Shown piece by piece: positions 1-13,200 of a stretch of 64,000 nucleotides of DNA (the first letter of the stretch is position 1; each line of letters opens with the position of its first letter). Below the pieces are notes generated by a model. It searched no databases. It was not told the DNA's origin and worked only from the letters and a program-made list of their open reading frames with translations. The stretch spans positions 5,358,332-5,422,331 of the forward strand of contig CAADRB010000005.1 of assembly GCA_900708905.1 (NCBI GenBank). Reading direction: 5' to 3'. This stretch comes from Hymenolepis diminuta. Lineage: Eukaryota; Platyhelminthes; Cestoda; Cyclophyllidea; Hymenolepididae. The translations under genes and the position numbers were made by a program.

Positions 1-1377
1 TAGTGACTATTTCCAGAGTCAGGGCTGGTGTTTTTTAAGACAGCATCAAATGGTTATCAATCAGCAAGATCTTATTGCCATCCATACATCGGTCAGTCTA
101 TTAAAACTCCTGTGAATGCTCAAGTGATCATCTAACAATACTCCTCCTTAACTCAGTAATGTTCACATGATCTTTAATAATTTCAATTGTTTACCGACCC
201 TAACTATAAATACCCAGGTGTAATCTTCCCTCTGATCGAACTCCAACGTCATGTTACTTCTATCATATTATCTACTCGGTTTCCTACCCTCCAACTTTAT
301 TCGGTCAACTCCTATAGTCAGATTCTTCTACTGTGCGGCCATCTCTGTATTGCTATCCCCCTATCTGAGAGGTCCTATTAAAGCGTTATCAATAATAATT
401 CCTTCATTATTCTTCTAACTCTTTGTAGTTTTACTAACTATAGTCTTTAGTCTTCCGCAGTACTTCCACATTCCATGCGTGGTGTGTCCCTGCAGCTATG
501 GTTTTGGAAAACAATGCTACTCCTCGAACGTTGTCAGCTTAAAAATCTCATCGGAAGCGAGCTGGTAAAAAAGAAATTGACAATGCGACTACTATCTTAA
601 CATGTTACCCTGCTGGATGCGTGCCTCCGTGTAATTATTCCAAATGCAAGACTGATCTACGAATTGAGGAGAAAATTTCCTCCTGAATTCGACCTTCAGA
701 ACCAAACATTATAAGAAAAGTTGAAAAGAAACGTCAAATTGCGCGAAAGGCAACCGTATCGTCCTGCAGATCGCTCTTCAATTTACAAAAATGTAAAAGG
801 TATGCATTTTTTGTCCAGTCTGAACCTCTGATGTGATCTTTAAATATATAGACTCATATTTGTTGTCTTGTTGTAATGCTGGATGAGCACTTGGGTTATT
901 GACGCATAATTGATCTGTTTGTGACCTTGAACCAATATTTGTAACCATTTTTTAATTGAAATTCGAAATATCTCTCCACATAGCATACAATAAATTTCTT
1001 CCAATTTTTCCAGCCATTACTCTTATTCCTTATTGAACTATCCAATGTCTATTAGTTCCGTTACTCAGAAATGTATAGTTCACTCTACCGGTATCTTGGC
1101 TATTTATGGAAATATTTACCTGAAATCTTGAACAATCGCTTCGTGAAACCTAAATAAGGCTCTATTCTGTTCTTTTAGATGCTGACAGTATTTTAACGAT
1201 GAAATACTGTAAATTACATTTTTAATATTATGAGGATAATAATAGTTGCTATCACGTTAAACTTTATTGTTAATTTGCTTTTGCAAATAAAACGATGATG
1301 GAAATTTACAACCTCTGAAATTAGATTGTTTTTCAACACAACTTGAATAGAGTAGTGATATCTTTGGAGATTCTAAG

Positions 1378-1655
1378 ATGGGAACACACTTCCCAAACCC
1401 ATCAAAAATTCGTTCACAAAGCTGGACTTGAAACACACGTTCTACTCTCTCTCATTTCGACCAGAATTAACCGGAGCAGTTGATTACCGACACCATCGAA
1501 TGTACCCACTAGACATTGATTACGAAAACCCTCACTTAGAAGACGTCCACGCTAACTGCCGCCCTATGACGATTGGATTAGGAAGCAAACAAATGTACCA
1601 ATACGCAATCGATAAACTTTTGATTACGGTCATACACAAATTATTTCATTTGTGA
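1378..1655 (+). CDS. Orphan exon-like ORF, unknown protein (doubtful)
   Basis: The frame stays open for about 90 codons from an AG at 1376-1377 to a TGA at 1653-1655. The composition looks protein-like, with clusters such as YPLDIDYENPHLEDVH and NCRPMTIGLGSKQMYQYA that are unusual for random AT-rich DNA. There is no in-frame ATG near the 5' edge, so if real it would be an internal or terminal exon of a plus-strand gene starting to the left of this window. The upstream pyrimidine tract is weak and no partner exon was found between 1 and 1377. I do not recognise a family. It could equally be a chance ORF or a decayed exon. Confidence 0.25.
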
Positions 1656-3869
1656 ATAATACTGTTATTTATTTGAATCACGTAACGTAGATCCCCACAA
1701 CAAGGTCAATAAAAGGTCAGACACCAAATATGGATTAAAAACAGTTTTTCATATGGCATCCATTGTATATGTGAAGCAGACCACCCATGTTAAACTAAAT
1801 CAATAAATCAATATTTTTTTGTTTGACTGTAATCGAAAAAAACACAGAATTACACTGAAATGTCGCCATCATTTCATTTGACTCGGAACCAAAGAAGAGG
1901 GAGACGAAAACTGCAACAACCTCCCGATAATTTAAGAACCGATTGTAAAACTTATTTCCGTAAAACGTTTGAAAAATTAAGGGTTGGACCACTCGCGAGG
2001 GGATACCTGCTTTGCTCACCATTGTAATCTAGACTCGATGTCAGACTGTCAAGAACAGAAGAAACGCGCATATTCCATCAACGATTTGAAAACCGAAAGA
2101 AGTGTCTTTGATACTGATAAAACACCTACATCTCATAAGCATACATGACGTCCTGAAATGTAGGGTTAAGAAGGAAGGTTAGAGGAAATTCACAGAGAAG
2201 ACTGGGGTATTAAGTTGTCAAGTGCAGAATCAGTCACATAATTACTGGCGTCAAATAGACCACTTCTAACACCTAATCCCCCTTTTAACACCCTGGTACG
2301 CTATTCAACATTCTAACAAAACATCCAAACTCAGAATAATCTCTGAGTGTTACGAAAGGGTATCGCAAGTAACTACTTCGATAATTTATTGATGAGCCTC
2401 AAAAATATTAAGGTAAGTTCATTTATTTTTCCAATCATTTTAGATTACGTTGGAGGCTAGATTCCTTATTTCAAAAGAATGTATGCTTTCTATCCTCCCA
2501 GAATGTGGAAGTTACAAATGATCGTGCTTGCTTAGTAGAGGACGTAGACATTTCATTGAAGGGGCATACATTTTCCAGCTAAGTTCTTACCTAATCAAAC
2601 TGCCTTTGAGAAATCTCTGAGGAAGTGAAGGATAAAATTAATTAACTTCTTCGAACCAACGTCTTTAAATTGAAATATAACAACCATTTACGCACATATA
2701 ACTGTCTAAAAGCTGTACAGCAAATGCAGTTAAAATTTCCTAAATGACACAGTGATCTCTCTTCAACTCAACTACTTATTCTGTTATCTTTCCGGACTAG
2801 CGTAATCTTGACTTAATGATGTATTCGTCCCATTTTAACCAACTAACGCCGTTTGCCAACTCACCTTGTCCATACAGCCAAGTCACTGGAGCATATCTAG
2901 CCAGAATCCTAAAGAGAACAATACCTTTCTCATAGTTTGAGAGACGCCAGGTTTTTCCACTCTCTCCGACCCCGATAAACAAAATAACTCAGACTAAGAG
3001 GAAGATGTATATATTATTTAATGTAAAAAATTAAAAATCCTACAAAGCGGCACTAAGCAAGCGCGTAGATGGAAATATAAGTATAGGTGGGAAACTTGTG
3101 TTTGATTGTCAGAGAAAGAGAAATAGAGAGAAAGGAAAAGTCGTAGGACGATATAGAAGACTTGCAAAATACGTAGGTAGGTAGCAGAAGATTCACAACG
3201 CTGAATTCTGAATTTTATCCCCTCTCTCATCAAACAAATAAATCCGAGTTCGAAACACTCCAAAAGGAGATGACGTCGGCGTTAAGAGAACGAGAAATGG
3301 AGAGGATTATATTTATGCAGGAAGAGATAATGAGGTATTGGAAAAGGTAGCGTAAATGCGATTCTAATTATGGCCAATCGCAGTGAGACTAGATATTAAC
3401 GACCGATCGATAAATAGAGAGAGAGTGCAAGTAGTACTGAGAATGCGTTAAGTAGTAAGCTACTGTTTTGTTAAAAGGTGGGGTAGGGGAAAAATAAGGG
3501 CTCTGAGGAATAGAGGCAGGGAGAAAGGCAAATAAGATATCTTGTTGTTGTGAGTGGCAAGCCTTGGAATTTTCAGCTGATGTCGCTTTCTGGAAAAGCT
3601 CTTAGACTCTGCATCTTTCTCTTAAGTGGTGTATTATTTTCGTGGTTTTCTCCTCCTTCGCCATAGGAATGACACGTTCAAAGCGATATCATCAAGCTGT
3701 TACTGATTGCTCTGAATATAAAGGCTGCCTGTAATAAATATATATGCGTTGATCTGTACTGAGGCGAAAGATGAATAGCGGAAAAAGAGAAGGAAAGGGT
3801 AGGAAAGGATAGCAAAGTTTGTTTAGATAAACTGCAGATCAATATATAGCGTGTGTGTAAGTTTGTGAG

Positions 3870-3875
3870 TTTATT
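3870..3875 (-). terminator. Candidate poly(A) signal of the ataxin-7-like gene
   Basis: The minus strand reads AATAAA here, about 420 nt past the stop codon of the minus-strand ataxin-7-like gene. A second AATAAA (4290-4295) overlaps that stop codon itself and is probably too close to act alone. No transcript evidence is available. Confidence 0.3.
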
Positions 3876-4290
3876 TGTGAAAATAAGAGAAGTGTGGGAT
3901 GGAATAGTAACACAATATTTTAGTGTAAAGTGTCATCTTTGTTTAAGTAGGAATAGCTGAAATGCCTGATAGAAGGTAATATCAGGTCTGGAAGACAATC
4001 GTTTCTCTCTGATGTTGCCACATTTCTAATGAAACTTTCCGCAAATAGATGAGTTGTTAGGGTAATTAAGGGGGAGAAGGGTAAATAACAGCCCGGATAG
4101 AATGGAAGACCGTCTGAGATAGAGAGATAGATAATATATGAGGAGATTTTCTAGTCAAATTTTGGTTATTTTAATTTGTTTTCTCTGAAGAGAGGCAAGA
4201 AGTACAGCCAAGATAGGTGAAGCAAATGCTAGAAGCCCTTTGAAATGCGCATTCTTCAAATCCACTGGTGGCCCGTTTATAATTGCAGTT

Positions 4291-7200
4291 TTATTGATTC
4301 TGTGAAGGATTTGCCAACGCTGTTACTGTAGAACCAGATGTATTCGAACTCGTAGTCCACACACCACGATTCTGTTCTAGAGCAGTTGCTTGTTGAACAA
4401 CGACGTTGCTAAAAGAGGTATGAGGATTCGCAGTTGCCGCGCTTCCATTTCCGCTTGGTGTTGTCAGAAACACAATTTGCTGCTTCTGTTGTTGCTGAGT
4501 GATAGAAGCCCTGCTAGCAGTTTGTGGAAGTTGGATGATTGTTGAATTTGTTGAATCAATACACGCCTGTTGATGGAAAATTTGCTGACTTGTATTTACT
4601 CGTGCTCCAATCACTTTTGTATTATTCGGACCTCTTTGTATCCATTTAGATAAATCACCTATGATAAATATAACAAAAGTGGCGTACATCAACCATCTCA
4701 ACCACTTGAATTGGAATAAAATAAGGTTATTTACTTAACAAATTTATCAATACACGTTTAATTTGATTATTGATTAAATTTATTGAAACAAATAATTGAT
4801 TTTTAGAGTAATTTAATTGACACAAGTCTGTTAATCTGAGCATTAATCGGTTAATTTTCGTATCGATTTTTTTCATTAGCTGGATTATAAATTCGCAGAC
4901 GAAAATAACCCGAATGCTCACAAAAAATTAGGATAAGTAATGAGCCAAAAAACGGGAGTTTAAAGGGTTAGCGGGGTTGATTGAGAGGCTTTCCTTCCAA
5001 CAAAAAATACGTACCAGACTTTAGCTGTTTATTAAAATGCTAACTTTCTCTTTTTGTGTCCAAGTACATCAGAGGTAAAAGTAGCTCGAAAGTGGGCTAA
5101 ATTTATTATCTAAACCACAGGAGAGCTGAGTCACCACGAACCTGCGAATATATTGCCCCAGCCTCTGCAGTAAATGTGTGTCATTGTTGCATATGCAAAA
5201 GCACACAAAAGGGGATAATTATCTTGTGGGCAGCAAGCGTTGAATCATAACTGTCCATATTAGGACCCAATTGGGATTTCGTTCTAACTCCTATCCGAAC
5301 GATTACGATGTTTATTTGATGGCATTATAATCAGACAACTTTGATTGTTAGGAGATTGTTAATTTAACTTCTATTTTCAGGTGGGAATTGCGCCTGCTGC
5401 AAGCGAGCAAAACACTCATTTGTTGGAATCTGCCATTTATGGTAAGATGCGTCGGCGGTCCTATTGGGGAGCGCGCGTGATCCCATTCTGAGCCAAATAT
5501 ATCAGCCTTAGTTACTGCTTTACAGGGTACCTTATTTAGTACCTCTAATATCTATATTTTTCTCCCCCTTTCGCCCTCTCTGGTTATGATTTAGATCAAC
5601 ACTATGTAATATTACTGAGGCCAAAAATAAATCCAGTTAGTCTTCCGACACAATTTGGAGCTACCATTATAACTTGATCCCCAAATAGCAAAATGAATAA
5701 TTTATCTAAACGCAGAACAAATAAAAATCCATGAACTTCGACTAAGTGGGTTTTAAAATGTGCGTTTCTAGTCCATGCCACTTTTTTTATGAACTGAACA
5801 AAATTTTTATACACTTCTGTCATAGTTAAGATTTTGCGATTCAATAAGTGGTCTAATTGGCTATAGGTATTTATGGATCCTCCTCTCATCAAATCGGATC
5901 TGTCGTTATCACCGGCTTGGCAATGAGAAGAAAAAAGTGCAAATTAATTGGTTGAAAAACAATTCTATTTAATCAACTGATTAATGCGCTGAGGAGACTA
6001 GGCAAACATGAATTCACTAATTAAAAAAAAGCAGGAGAATTATCTTTAAATTTGAACATTGGTGCATGAGAAATACAAAGCGTGAAACCTCTCTCATAGT
6101 GAAAACTCGTTAAAGTATTGGCCTTATCGCGTATAATAAAGAAATAGCATTTTGAAAATACTAATGGACCGTATGGATTGTTTTATGTCCTTGTTTCCAT
6201 AAAAAATTCCTTTAGCTGCAAAAGTAGTTAAAATGTCACAATTAATATTTAGATTAAAATAAACCGAAATGTTAGTTTCTCTTTTTGCTTAAAGAATGCT
6301 CTTACAACTATTATTCTTAAAATTGACGCAAATTCAGTGGATTTCGCATTTTGGGGAGAGAATTTGACATTAATTTATGGCGAAGAAAGTCAAGGTTACT
6401 TTACAGATTGGTAACTAAAGTAACCCGCTGGAGTGATGCCTTACATTTAAATGGGTTGATTTAGAAAGGCAGGTTCTCCTCACTAAATTTTGAATAATTC
6501 GGACAATTGTACATTTACTTCTTTCAAATATAAAAACTCACTCACCAGTCGATAATATCGGTCGTGATCCATCAATTCCGTTAGCAGCAACAAATTCAAT
6601 AAATCCTGAATTGGAGCCGTTATTCGTTGAAGCATTTCCAGAGCCATCTTCTGCAGAAGTTGTGAACTGGCCTCCAGCACAAATGCCTCCAGCAGCAGGT
6701 GAATGGAAAATTGAGGTTGCATCATCTCCTCTCGGAACTGAGATAAATCCAGTTTGAAGTAGTGGTTGGCTGAAGCTTCCAGCAGGAGTTTGTTGGTGTT
6801 GTGATGGTTGAATTTGAGACGAGGGTTGTGAAAGTAGAGATACGGTGGAAGTTGGTGCTGCGGTACCTCGATTACAGAATTGGGTTTGCATCGTGGCTGG
6901 TTGGAGTACCATTGTACCGTCTGGCTGAGGTATCAAAAACTAAAAAACGGGGAAAATAAATTACCAATCCATTGGGAATATAGCACGAACGAAAGTGTAT
7001 TCTGATCTGCCTTTACAAGATGCAACGCGATCTGAAATTCGATTACAAAGTTACCCAAAAAATATTGATTTAATGCAGAAGAACATCATCTAGGAAAACA
7101 ATTTCTTAGAACTGTGATCTCGTTTAAAATCCTTGCATTTGAACCCAAAGAAGTGGTGGTAGGGTGACCTCCAAGAAGGATTGCAAAGTGTCATGGCTTG

Positions 7201-10200
7201 TATCAGAATACGTAGATGTTCCGGTGTGATTTATTTAGCCGAAGGTTTTGTGGTGGCTCTCTTCATTTCCCAGGTAGAATTCAAACTTCGCGCACCTTTA
7301 GCAACACTGAATAAATGACCTTCCTTTTCATTTTTAATTTGGCACCTCTATTGACCAAATTAAGGAGAATTGGGTCTAACTTTGAGGAACTCAATAAATA
7401 GTTCATTTGCCTGAACAATACCCTAAGGAATGAAGGCTGAAATGGTTCATTGGATTTGCTTGCTCAATACTATCTTTCGAGAACTCAACTTTTGAACCTC
7501 CTTTTGGACGCCAGACAGCAGTAACTTGTTTCACAGTTAGTTGGTTTATTTATAAAATTTCTTTAATTAAAGTTATTTAATCTCAATTTTTCTGGGAGAT
7601 TTTTATAAGACTATGATTTCTCTCTTTTCACTCCTATCAAAACGAGAAACAATGATAAAATAGTGACAAGTCTGACTCTAGGTTGAAACGTCGGCTGAAA
7701 ATCTTTCTCATTTTGAAGTAAAGAGTGCATTCCGTGAAAAAATTGTAATTATATTTCGTATAAATCATAAGCGAACTGTATTATTAGAATACTTTTTGGC
7801 AGATATATGCATTAATAAATGACTCACGGTAGAAAATGGGTACGGTGATTTATCTCCGTCATTTAAAAATTCTGATTTGATCTGATTTGTGTTGGAACTC
7901 CAAATTTATGTTCAGTGATCTTTTTTAACTATGTGTTCCATTCTTTCAATGCAAAATAAATCTTACCTTACACTTTCTAACAACTCTTTAACTCTAAAGA
8001 TGAGAGTGGCGCCACAACTCAATCTTCCAGACTTAATCAGTTCGGGTGTATGCTTTCTACTGCTATCAAACAAATCTAAACGAAATTTTGAGCCTCTGGA
8101 ATAAATTGTTCAGAACAATTTTTTTGCTTTTGCTCTTGAAAGTCGATATTTTTACCCAATCGTATTAAAATGTGAGTTGAAACTGAACGGGATGCACTCT
8201 GACATTTCAGGATAGATCTTTAAGTCAAAGAAAAATCAAAAGCAACTCGAGCTCTACCGCAATTCACGGTTTCAAGGTCGAAGTCTTCAAGCTAAACTTT
8301 CCTAGCCTCTTAGCAAACGCCGTATTAAATCTACATATTCCCTGCCAAATTAAACAATTATTAAGGTCATTTTCTCAAATGAATTTTTCTGAATCTTAAC
8401 TTCATTTCTTTTTCTCTATTGAGAAAGTAAGAAGTATCCAAAATACGCCATAACCCAGAGTAAACCAATCACTTCTCAGATAAATTCAGATACGCCAAAC
8501 GATTTGGAAAAATATCGTAGCTCTAGCATTCACAATTCACTTATGATATTTAAAAAGTCATGAATTGAATGAAGATGTTAACACTAATATGTTTTTCTTG
8601 ACTTAATCTTACGAAGATCTTCTCTCAGTTGGACTTCTATTTTGGGGAGCATATTTTGGGATACAATTTATCAAGCATCAGAGGTACATACACACATACA
8701 CACATACTGCATAATCGAACCGTATTGACCCGAAATCAGCCAATCTACACATATTGCTGAGGCACAAAATCTGGACTGTTTGTTTATATTCTTGTATAAC
8801 CTGCTCCCCATAATTCCTCCATTTCGGAATTAGAATTTCGTACCAAATTCTAATATTTTTTTAAATTGCCTTAAATTCCTCCATTATTTACCAAAAATAC
8901 CGCCAAATTCAGCTCGATGAAAACAATATTTTAGTTAAAGAATATTTTTCACCTGAGATTAGGCCTTGTGTTCCACGTTAAATTAATCTTAATTTGAGAA
9001 TATTTTGTCTAGGATAGATCAATTCCGACAAAGACTTTTTAAGTCATTAATTCGACTTCTTTATAATTTAATACTAGACACAAGATTTATAATTAGAGAA
9101 CTAGTTTTTCCCCCATCTACATTATCCCCTCTGTGATTCACTTGTCGATTTTATACATCATAGGCTTCAGACAAAAAAAATGTCGTAGTCGCAGTCTTTG
9201 TTCCTCCTGGGGATAATCAATTCCCGCAAGTTGTCTCAAAGTTCTCAATCCCCCTTTTCGATATGCGGACGCGCACATCACTCCTGAAAACTTTACATTT
9301 ATTCAAGACTCAAAATTTTCTTAATCACGTGATTTTTTGATCTCTGGACATAAAGAACATGAAAACGACTTGTAGTCCTAGTAGTGCCTTTGATTAATAA
9401 TACACCGTGGGTTAGCTATGTTCTGTCTTAATCTTCTCTCTCTCGCCCTCTCTACACTGAATTAACTGCAACCTAGCGATATCAAGTGGGCGGATATATC
9501 ATGGCAGCAGAACTAGATCTCCAAGCCTTATTGCAGCAGAGAAGAGTTATACTTTGCAAAAATGGGCAACCCACCGGTTATTATACTGTATAACTAATTT
9601 TCAGGGCATTTAAACGGTTTATAGACTTCCCTTCCCTGTCTGACAACTTTGCTGTGAACTTTGCACCTACTCCGATTAACTTTTTAGCCTACTGGCTACA
9701 AATTTGCCGCCTTCTCTTTCTAATAAAACGACAGTCAATTTTTTCTGCTTAATGTAATCTCATCCACAATGTTTATTTTTAGAAGCACTACACTTAACAA
9801 TTTATAAGAATAGGAGATTTTATCAGGTGCAAGCATAGTATCACTTTTTGTCGCTACTTACATGGTCAGTAAGTGCACCTACTCATACCTGTAATACAAT
9901 CAGACTACATGTTTTCCAATCTCCACTTCTACGTACGTACATAATTATAGAATGTATTTATGTTTATTCCCAGAGAACGCCACTGAATATTTAAGTATTG
10001 TACACATACCTGTAGGGTACTCTGAGAATTCGCTCCGCGAACAAGAACTGCCATCGCTCCAGCTGGAGCTGATTGAGCAACACTTCCAGACGTCTGCTGG
10101 AAAGCTGTGGTGATCGTTTGTGTCTGAGTCTCTGGAACACTATTCACCTGATCTCCAGAAGAAACATTTCCATTGACACTATTTGCGGTACCTCCAGATG

Positions 10201-13200
10201 TAGTGGAGCTTCCATTAACCGAGTTCGAACTTGGATCATTAAGGTGTTCGTAGCAAGTATTCTTTCCACCAGAAGAGAGCATTACAAGTCGTTGCTGAAG
10301 AAACAAAGAAAATGACTATTCTTTCGAAAAGGGATTTCATGAAAGATTTACTTTAATTAAGAAAAAGTGAGGACAGTATGTGATACATTTATTTTATAAG
10401 CGGCCAGTAAGTTGGATCAGAATGTCAAAACAACGGTACTAAATTGGTTAGTCCATTCGATCAAAAGAAAATTTTGCATTTATTTTAATATCCCAGATTC
10501 TGATTGACGAGAAAAAAATTCTCATTTCAAATTTATCAAAAGATCTCACAAATAACAGGATTTTTATTTGAAATTTAATTTCGCCTGCTGCTTCTTAAAT
10601 CGCTTTGATCTCAAATTTTGCATGATAGTTCTTGGCAATTCTTGCATCAATATGAGTTATGTGTCTCTGCAACGATCCATGAACATCTCTGCACTTGAAT
10701 AACTGGTTTCCGTGTTTCAAAGCGGGACATTTTTCCCTAAATTTAAAAATTTCACTCAACTCTTGGTTTTCCGATTGGGAAAGCACTGTTGTTTCCCATG
10801 AGTTATTGGAATGTTTGTCGTTAGGGGATATGCCTTAATCTAAGTTAAACCCATGTCCAATAGTAGTTCTACTGACTGAGAACGGAGCTGTACTAATTTC
10901 CTAACAAATACCTCTCGGCCAAAGTTATAAATAAGCTGGTTCTGTTAAGTACTAACATACGCGTATGTTCAGGTTGTGCACGATCAAATGGACAACAAAA
11001 ATAACATTCCCAAACAGAAGAGGGTGTGATAGTCATTAAAAAGGAGGGCTTTATTTGGCAAAAGACTTAAAAATAGTTCCGTACAGTGGGAAGGGGAAGT
11101 GTTATCGTCAGTCATGATTTGTTTTAATGAATCCTCAACTTAACATGATTAATTTTAAATAATTAAATTACCTGCTATGACAGGCGTATGGGATTTTAGT
11201 TACATTCATTAGAAGCAAATTTAAGATTTGACAGGTCACCAAGTCATATATGGCTCCAACATGATGCTCTACCTTGACAGTTAACTTATTTGTTATTTAA
11301 AAGGTATTTCAAATTTGAACAAAAATGTAAACATGAGTAATTGGGGAATATTTCGTGCTTGAGTAACACCTTGAAAAGACTTTTGAAAGTAAGAGAGATA
11401 TTAAGACGACACTCTGTTAAATTTGAAATACCATGGCAGTTTCGTCTACCTACTCTTGACTGTAAGAGAATACAAATGAATCAAAGTGTCATAACTGACC
11501 ATTCCATTACATTTACTTATGTAAATATAAAGGACAGGAACTCACTCGGAAACTCAAGGACCAAACAATGTAAAATGAATTTTTGAGCACTTGGATATTA
11601 CAAAGTGCATCAACATTGCTTATGAGAAAATACACAACAAATTCAAACCTGCCAGAGATCAAATAACTTGAGTCTTTTATCATTCTGCCGTCATTACATA
11701 CTCTTATTCTACCAGCGCTTCAACTTCTACCGAGCTGTTTTGCTAAATCACGTATTTATGTGATATCTCAAAATTTTAACCTGTTTTTCGTATATTTTCA
11801 TTGGGTAATTATAACCTCAGGAGTACTTTGATGCATATCAAGGTCTACAGAGAGAATTAGCGTCCTTTCCGGTTCTCAAATATAATTCTTAAAAGGTACT
11901 TCCACAAGTAGCTTTAGAAATCTACCCCAACTACCTCATTTCTTTGAATTTACTCCTCATGTTCGCATGAGTTTCCTATGAGAAATCCATACATTTCTGG
12001 CATTAAAAAGGGAAAACTGTTTATTCTTGCTATTACCAGTAGAGCAGAAAAATCATTGGAGAAAAGAAGGGAAGTATATAAGTTATACAAGAAAAATTTC
12101 TACGAAATATGTTTTGATTAACTAAAAATATGGCAGAGTTGGTTGATAATAAATACTTTATTCTAATAGCAAATGCCTGTTGAGAGTTAAAATACATATA
12201 TTACAGTAGCGTTAAGAAGCTCGGTTCTCCCTTAATACGTAATAACAATATAGAATCAGTATCATTGCCATATTTAGATTGTTAGAGTTCGCCCTGACTG
12301 AGCACTAGTGAGCTCTGCTTGTTTAAAATGTCGTCGTTAGTTTCAGCTGCGTGTCCATGGTTGTAAAGACAAAAAGGGGTCTATTAGGTTGACCAAACAT
12401 CCAATTAGATTAACTAGATGTCTCTTAATACTTTCGACATGAATTCATTCAGAAATTTAAGTGGCAAATCATAAAACTTCAGTTTTGAAAATTAAAATTA
12501 ATTCAAACAAAGACTTCCGACACCCCTACATCCTTTAATACCCCTGTCCACGCCCCCCCCCCTCCCCTTCCATCTCATTTCTAATTGGACTATTTTCCCG
12601 CTAAATGCTACCTCATTGTTCAGAGTCGTTTGCACTATCAAATGTAATAGGAAATTCATCTTTAAATGTGTTGGCTTTGGGTTTTGCACAATTTTAAATC
12701 AAATGGGTAAATTAATTTCCTTTAACAATTGACTCGAGTTTTGCTATTTGGAGTGGCATGCTTAAATATGCATACAACCTTGTCAAATTTGGGTCTGTGA
12801 CACATTGGTCACCGTGCTTGTCTGCTATGTCAGAGGCTATGGGTTCGAGACCCATAGGTCCACATCCAGTGAACGGAGTAGCGATCACACTGGTTAAATC
12901 TGGCTAACATAGAGGGTGGCATTATTATTATTAGTACGATCGAATTTAAAATCTTGACACAACAAATCAGCATTCAGAAAGGAGATATTAATTTTAAACA
13001 AACAAATTCCCAACATGATTTTTTTCCGGAACACGTCATTAGCAATTTAGTCTGAAGGACACATTACGCCCAATTAATGAATTTCATTGCTGCGTTTGTT
13101 TAACTGCAGTTCTACCTTTTGGTTATTTGTGCGTGTGCAGAAAGGGGTCATAATAACTCTTTTGAAGTCCACTTTATTGATGTTTCATAGCCTTGAGAAG

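Larger units (their letters stand above)
1..4290. other. Intergenic region, no confident gene
   Basis: No exon chain with matching splice sites and phases is visible here. A single open stretch on the plus strand (about 1378-1655) is listed separately. From about 3280 to 4140 the plus strand is markedly purine-rich (many GAGA, AGGAAAG and GGAGAAGG runs), so the minus strand is pyrimidine-rich; this lies just downstream of the ataxin-7-like stop codon and may include its 3' UTR. A minus-strand AATAAA at 3870-3875 is a reasonable poly(A) signal about 420 nt beyond that stop. I see no transposon ORF or tandem array. Confidence 0.5.

Noticed and set aside
12793..12933. Functional tRNA gene because of the perfect T-arm and B box
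   Set aside because: No acceptor stem or anticodon arm can be paired, and related tails recur at three other sites, which indicates a retroposon.
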